A DNA stretch of 18,817 nucleotides from Coemansia sp. RSA 1804 (Eukaryota > Kickxellomycota > Kickxellomycetes > Kickxellales > Kickxellaceae). Within the stretch, counting starts at the first letter, position 1; the number at the start of each line of letters is the position of its first letter. The notes under the pieces are model-generated. The model did no database searches and was not told the origin of the DNA. It saw only the letters and a list, made by a program, of their open reading frames with translations. Where the stretch lies: NCBI GenBank assembly GCA_027578815.1, contig JANBTH010000376.1:1-18817 (forward strand). The letters are read 5' to 3'. Positions 15,589 through 18,817 of this stretch are shown here, piece after piece. A program made the translations under genes and the position numbers.

Positions 15589-16548
15589 ATGCTGAGCAAG
15601 TCTTTCCGAACTCTTCTACTTTTCTCCAGAAACGCACTGCAACATATTAACAGAGGCCAAAGAACAATGAGTGCCAGCGCTACAGAGACAGCACCAGAGC
15701 AAAGTGGTAATGGTCATCGTATGCCAGTTTACTTTGTCAGCCACGGTGGACCAAACCTTCTGGCTGACACCGAGTACCCGGCAGACCAGCCCATCGCAAG
15801 GGGGCTACGACAGATCGGAGACGATATTAGAGCACTTCATCCACGCGGAATGGTGGTGATCAGCGGACACTGGGAAAGCAACAGCGGGAAACGCGGCGGG
15901 TTGCAAGTCAACGGACTTTCAGCTACTCCACAACCACTAATCTACGATTTCTACGGCTTTCCGCCGCACATGTACCGGGAGACGTTTGAACACAAGGTGG
16001 ATCCCAAATTGACGCAGCAGGTGGCCGGTTTGTTTGCAAAGGCCGGGGTTCCCATCGATACTGTTGACCGGGGCCTTGATCATGGCGTGTGGGTTGTGCT
16101 GAAAAAGGCCGGTCTGGCTGGTTCTGCTTTTCCTATTGTGCAGCTATCGCTTCTTGGCACCGAATCTATGGACGATCATTTGCGTGTGGGCGAGATCTTG
16201 GCTCCGCTCCGTGACCAGGGCGTCGTTATTGTTGGCAGCGGTATGGCCGTCCACAACCTTCGTGACCTCTTTGGCTCTGGACCCTCCTCTGGCGGTGCGA
16301 TTCGGCCCTATGTCAAGCCCTTTGACATGGAAGTCGATCGTGCGGTTATTGAATCTGCACCAGATGCTCGTCGAGCTGCAATGGTGGCCCTGGCTTCCTC
16401 TGATAATCTGCGTAAGGCACATCCGACGCTCGAGCACCTTCTTCCCCTGCATGTGGCTGTTGGTGCCGCTGGATATCAGGCAAACACAAAGAAGATGCTT
16501 GAGGCTTACCAACTCTCTGTCAGCTGGTCATGTTACAAAATGGAATGA
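15589..16548 (+). CDS. LigB/DODA-type extradiol aromatic ring-opening dioxygenase
   Basis: 319 residues from the first ATG (15589), or 293 from the in-frame ATG at 15667. In the shorter numbering: VSHGGPN (24-30) with His26, ISGHWES (65-71) with His68, GLDHGVWVVL (137-145) with His139, GSGMAVHNL (190-198) and EHLLPLHVA (256-264) supply the conserved histidines that bind the catalytic metal. YDFYGFP (93-99) is also typical of this class (bacterial YgiD and 4,5-DOPA dioxygenase relatives, ~260-300 residues). The substrate is probably a catechol-like aromatic, not determinable here. Residues 1-26 of the long form (MLSKSFRTLLLFSRNALQHI then NRGQRT) are basic, hydroxylated and acid-free, like a mitochondrial presequence. 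First ATG has T at -3 (weak), second has A at -3 (strong), so leaky scanning could give two forms. A further extension to 15556 starts with TTG and is not used. Confidence 0.88.
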   Translation: MLSKSFRTLLLFSRNALQHINRGQRTMSASATETAPEQSGNGHRMPVYFVSHGGPNLLADTEYPADQPIARGLRQIGDDIRALHPRGMVVISGHWESNSGKRGGLQVNGLSATPQPLIYDFYGFPPHMYRETFEHKVDPKLTQQVAGLFAKAGVPIDTVDRGLDHGVWVVLKKAGLAGSAFPIVQLSLLGTESMDDHLRVGEILAPLRDQGVVIVGSGMAVHNLRDLFGSGPSSGGAIRPYVKPFDMEVDRAVIESAPDARRAAMVALASSDNLRKAHPTLEHLLPLHVAVGAAGYQANTKKMLEAYQLSVSWSCYKME

Positions 16549-17490
16549 GTTTACAAAGCAAGCACGAATGAATGGGAATGATCGACAATATCCTTGAATT
16601 TCTGTTTTTGAATGCCCTAATAACTTTCTCTAATTGTCGTTGAAATCTTCCATTGAGCCCAACACTTCTTGCTAACGCAATTCGTATTCTTTTCATACAT
16701 TTAATTTGTCTTGATCTATATGATAAGAGGTTTAACTATACAAATCCAGCCACACGGTACGCTAACATGACATGTTTCAAAAACAGAGAATATTGTAAAG
16801 GGAAAAAACATGCAGTTCCAAATAAGATTTGGTTCTGCACTGTGAACCCTTGAAAGCTTACCAGCAGACATCAAACACAAAAAAAGGAGAGAGAAAGGGG
16901 GGCGCTGTGCAGGTTCTTTTTTTACATTGTGGCTTCCCAAATTTTACCAACATTTTTTGGTTTCAGCCACCAAGTTCAAAGAAGCATTTCACTTAGAAAT
17001 AGACAACACAAAGAAAAAAGTCATTTTTACATCCATGATTAATACTCTTTTTCATCTGCACCAACTTTTTTCTCTCTGAAGACTCCTCTTTCTCTGCAAT
17101 ATTATATCAAGCCATTTTTATTAATTACACGGTGCTGTTGTGTAAAAAAGAATTTTTTGGGTCCAAAAAACGTACTTGTATCGTCAAAATGGAACAAAAA
17201 AGCAATCAAAATAGTACTTTTTTCGATCATTGTTTTTTCTTTTAATGTATTGTCTAACCCTTTCTTTCCGCTGACAGGCTTGTGGTGGCTTAAGGCACGC
17301 TATATTGCCAAACTCATGTTACTTGTTAAAGGAAACCCAACTAAATAAGACAGTTGTTGTCTGCCGTCTTATCAATTACCCTTGTCCGATTTCTATTTCT
17401 TCTTCCCATTTATTATTTTTTTGTTTTCTTTATTTATTTTATATATACCATTCTCTTAATTATTTACATTGCAATATATTACAACTCAAT
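16549..17490. other. AT-rich intergenic region before receptor paralog 2
   Basis: No gene seen over 942 bases. The left end is the dioxygenase 3' flank, the right end is the receptor promoter, T-rich from about 17380. Frames present are short and without family signal. A longer frame running in from 17305 into the receptor is a T-rich leader read in frame, not likely protein. Confidence 0.6.
17440..17447 (+). promoter_or_regulatory. TATA box candidate for receptor paralog 2
   Basis: TATATATA within a T-rich stretch, 44-51 bases before the ATG at 17491. No ATG lies between, so unlike paralog 1 no uORF is seen in the short leader. Confidence 0.45.
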
Positions 17491-18567
17491 ATGTCGTTCA
17501 AGTTGACTCCAGAAGAAGAATCGCGGGTAGAAGTGGCAAAGTTTCTAGGTGTCCACCTTGATCCAATTGGCTATGTCGATCTATCAACAATCACAATACT
17601 GAGCACCATGTACGGGGTCGAATTTATTGCTCTATGCTACCAACTATACAACCGCAATTATCCGCCGCTCAAAATGAAAAATATACCAATAATGTTTTCT
17701 CTGTTTTTTGGAGGAGTCGGATGGCTCTTGGGCGATATCTTTACCGGTGGAATTGTACATCTATACCCGAACCCCGTGCTACGCAACTGCAAATTCACAT
17801 TGATTTGGTTCAGAGTATGCATTGGCGCATACTATGTGACTTCGGGCTTTGCCTTGCGATGCTATTCGCTATACTGCGTGTTTTGCAAAAAGCGCGCTTT
17901 TAAAGGAAAATATGCGTTCTTTTCATTGGGGTTAACCATATTTTCAATTATTCTGTTTGGAATCATTTCCATGCTTGTTCCAACCGAGATGACCACACAT
18001 TACGAGGAGATCCTTGACATGTGCTATATTACAAAGGCATATATCATATCCGTACTAAGCGTAATATGGTTCATATGGTTATGCACAGCAATCATGTGTT
18101 GGAAGTTGCGAGACATTCCATTCTGCTTCAATGAGCGCATCGAGCTTGCTTCGTGCTTTGTAATAATGCTTATTCTGAGCGTCATCAATACTGTTTGTCT
18201 CTTGGTTGTGCATATATACCCTGCTTCTCTTGGATGGCGCACTGCATTAGCATACTGCAATCATGTTGGTGCTTCCACAGGATACTGGATCGTCATGTGG
18301 GAGCCCACGTACAACTGCTTGTTCTACCGCGAGGATTATCTGGCCTACTGGGTCTCTATACTGAAAGAGGAGGATATGGTCCGGCAATACGAATATTCAA
18401 CAAACATAAACAATGAAACAACATTGAATTTGGTTGAACATACTGACATACATGATACCACAAGCAGCCAGTACGATTGCTCAACACAATCTTCTGTTGT
18501 TCTCAACACATCAGATAGCACCAAAATTGGCAGATCGCCCCTCGGTGATAAGCCTTGTCAAATCTAG
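17491..18567 (+). CDS. Seven-transmembrane receptor-like protein, paralog 2
   Basis: 358 residues from the ATG at 17491 (MSFKLTPEEESRV). An upstream in-frame start at 17305 exists, but the 62 extra codons are T-rich leader and contain the TATA candidate, so I reject it. Hydrophobic segments lie at about 30-52, 66-88, 104-128, 141-163, 181-204, 218-241 and 252-270. Shared with paralog 1: NYPPLKMKNIP (56-66), C100 at the start of helix 3, WFRVCIG, C178 in the second extracellular loop, and P272-x-Y-N-C-x-F-x-x-E-x-Y283. The region after helix 7 also continues alike (x-x-DMVRQY here, DGMVARY there). A Ser/Thr-rich tail (about 303-350) replaces any RGS domain. Same family, strongly diverged. Function as a receptor is inferred from topology, ligand unknown. 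Confidence 0.85.
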   Translation: MSFKLTPEEESRVEVAKFLGVHLDPIGYVDLSTITILSTMYGVEFIALCYQLYNRNYPPLKMKNIPIMFSLFFGGVGWLLGDIFTGGIVHLYPNPVLRNCKFTLIWFRVCIGAYYVTSGFALRCYSLYCVFCKKRAFKGKYAFFSLGLTIFSIILFGIISMLVPTEMTTHYEEILDMCYITKAYIISVLSVIWFIWLCTAIMCWKLRDIPFCFNERIELASCFVIMLILSVINTVCLLVVHIYPASLGWRTALAYCNHVGASTGYWIVMWEPTYNCLFYREDYLAYWVSILKEEDMVRQYEYSTNINNETTLNLVEHTDIHDTTSSQYDCSTQSSVVLNTSDSTKIGRSPLGDKPCQI

Positions 18568-18817
18568 CGGTCTCCTACTCAATATTCAAGCTTGCAGTCA
18601 ATCTGTAGAGTCTTTTCTACATTATGATAATAAATATACTGAACATATGAGATTTAAGGTTGTGGATTTTGTCTTTAAGCTCAACTATGATAACAGATGC
18701 TACTTTTTTCGTAATTTCTGTTCAGCTTGTAAATATCTGTGTGTGAGTATATTTTGTTCAAAACTTTACTATATTCCAACGGAAAAACAAGGGAGTAGAA
18801 AGGAAAGAAATGGAAAG
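18568..18817. other. 3' flank of receptor paralog 2
   Basis: No gene seen. AATAAA at 18629-18634, about 62 bases after the stop, is a plausible polyadenylation signal. Confidence 0.45.

Noticed and set aside
15482..15595. 37-codon frame overlapping the dioxygenase start
   Set aside because: Its ATG lies only about 10 bases after the TATA candidate, so it is probably upstream of the transcript start; product is a T-tract artefact.
17305..17490. 62-codon N-terminal extension of receptor paralog 2
   Set aside because: T-rich leader sequence containing the TATA candidate; the ATG at 17491 gives a protein aligned with paralog 1.
1..18817. tRNA, rRNA, CRISPR arrays or intact transposon
   Set aside because: No T-loop GTTCRANNC with a matching cloverleaf, no rRNA core motif, no regularly spaced repeats and no transposase or reverse transcriptase motif seen by eye; a tRNAscan or repeat search would be decisive.

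Overview
The window looks like a compact, intron-poor fungal nuclear genome. The genes are single-exon ORFs separated by AT-rich spacers full of T, A, GAGA and GTT tracts. Gene content is eukaryotic: mitochondrial carrier, mitochondrial-type presequences, 7TM receptors, plasma-membrane cation/proton antiporter and a FunK1-family kinase. FunK1-type kinases together with unspliced genes suggest an early-diverging fungus of the Coemansia/Kickxellales kind. This placement is inference from gene style, not a database match.

Layout, left to right. (1) 1-182, minus: N-terminal 60 codons of an unidentified Ser/Thr/Asn-rich protein that runs off the window. (2) 1945-3039, plus: seven-transmembrane receptor-like protein (paralog 1), with a 6-codon uORF overlapping its start. 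(3) 3176-4285, minus: ATP-dependent NAD(P)H-hydrate dehydratase (NAXD), a metabolite-repair enzyme, convergent with the receptor. (4) 4833-7134, plus: FunK1-type protein kinase with an N-terminal nuclease-fold-like segment, broken by one in-frame TAG and one frameshift. (5) 7548-10190, minus: Nha1/Sod2-type Na+(K+)/H+ antiporter with a 450-residue charged cytosolic tail. (6) 10191-12621: 2.4 kb of non-coding DNA with inverted-repeat clusters. (7) 12622-13536, plus: mitochondrial citrate/tricarboxylate carrier. (8) 13728-14759, minus: mitochondrial 3-hydroxyacyl-CoA dehydrogenase. (9) 15589-16548, plus: LigB/DODA-type extradiol dioxygenase with alternative starts. (10) 17491-18567, plus: second 7TM receptor-like protein (paralog 2).

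The genes form no operon. Citrate carrier and hydroxyacyl-CoA dehydrogenase both belong to mitochondrial lipid/acetyl-CoA metabolism and sit tail to tail, but this may be chance. The least ordinary signals are: (a) a diverged promoter-sized repeat shared by the FunK1 locus (4644-4815) and an otherwise empty stretch 10.5 kb away (15143-15330), followed there only by a 15-codon ORF; (b) the two-lesion FunK1 gene; (c) two diverged 7TM paralogs near the window edges sharing a YPPxKxKNIP motif and a PxYNCxFxxExY motif, both lacking the RGS domain common in fungal receptors of similar shape; (d) paired inverted repeats at 11901-12059; (e) weak-then-strong paired start codons in NAXD and in the dioxygenase, which could give mitochondrial and cytosolic forms. 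No tRNA, rRNA, CRISPR array or intact transposon was recognised.
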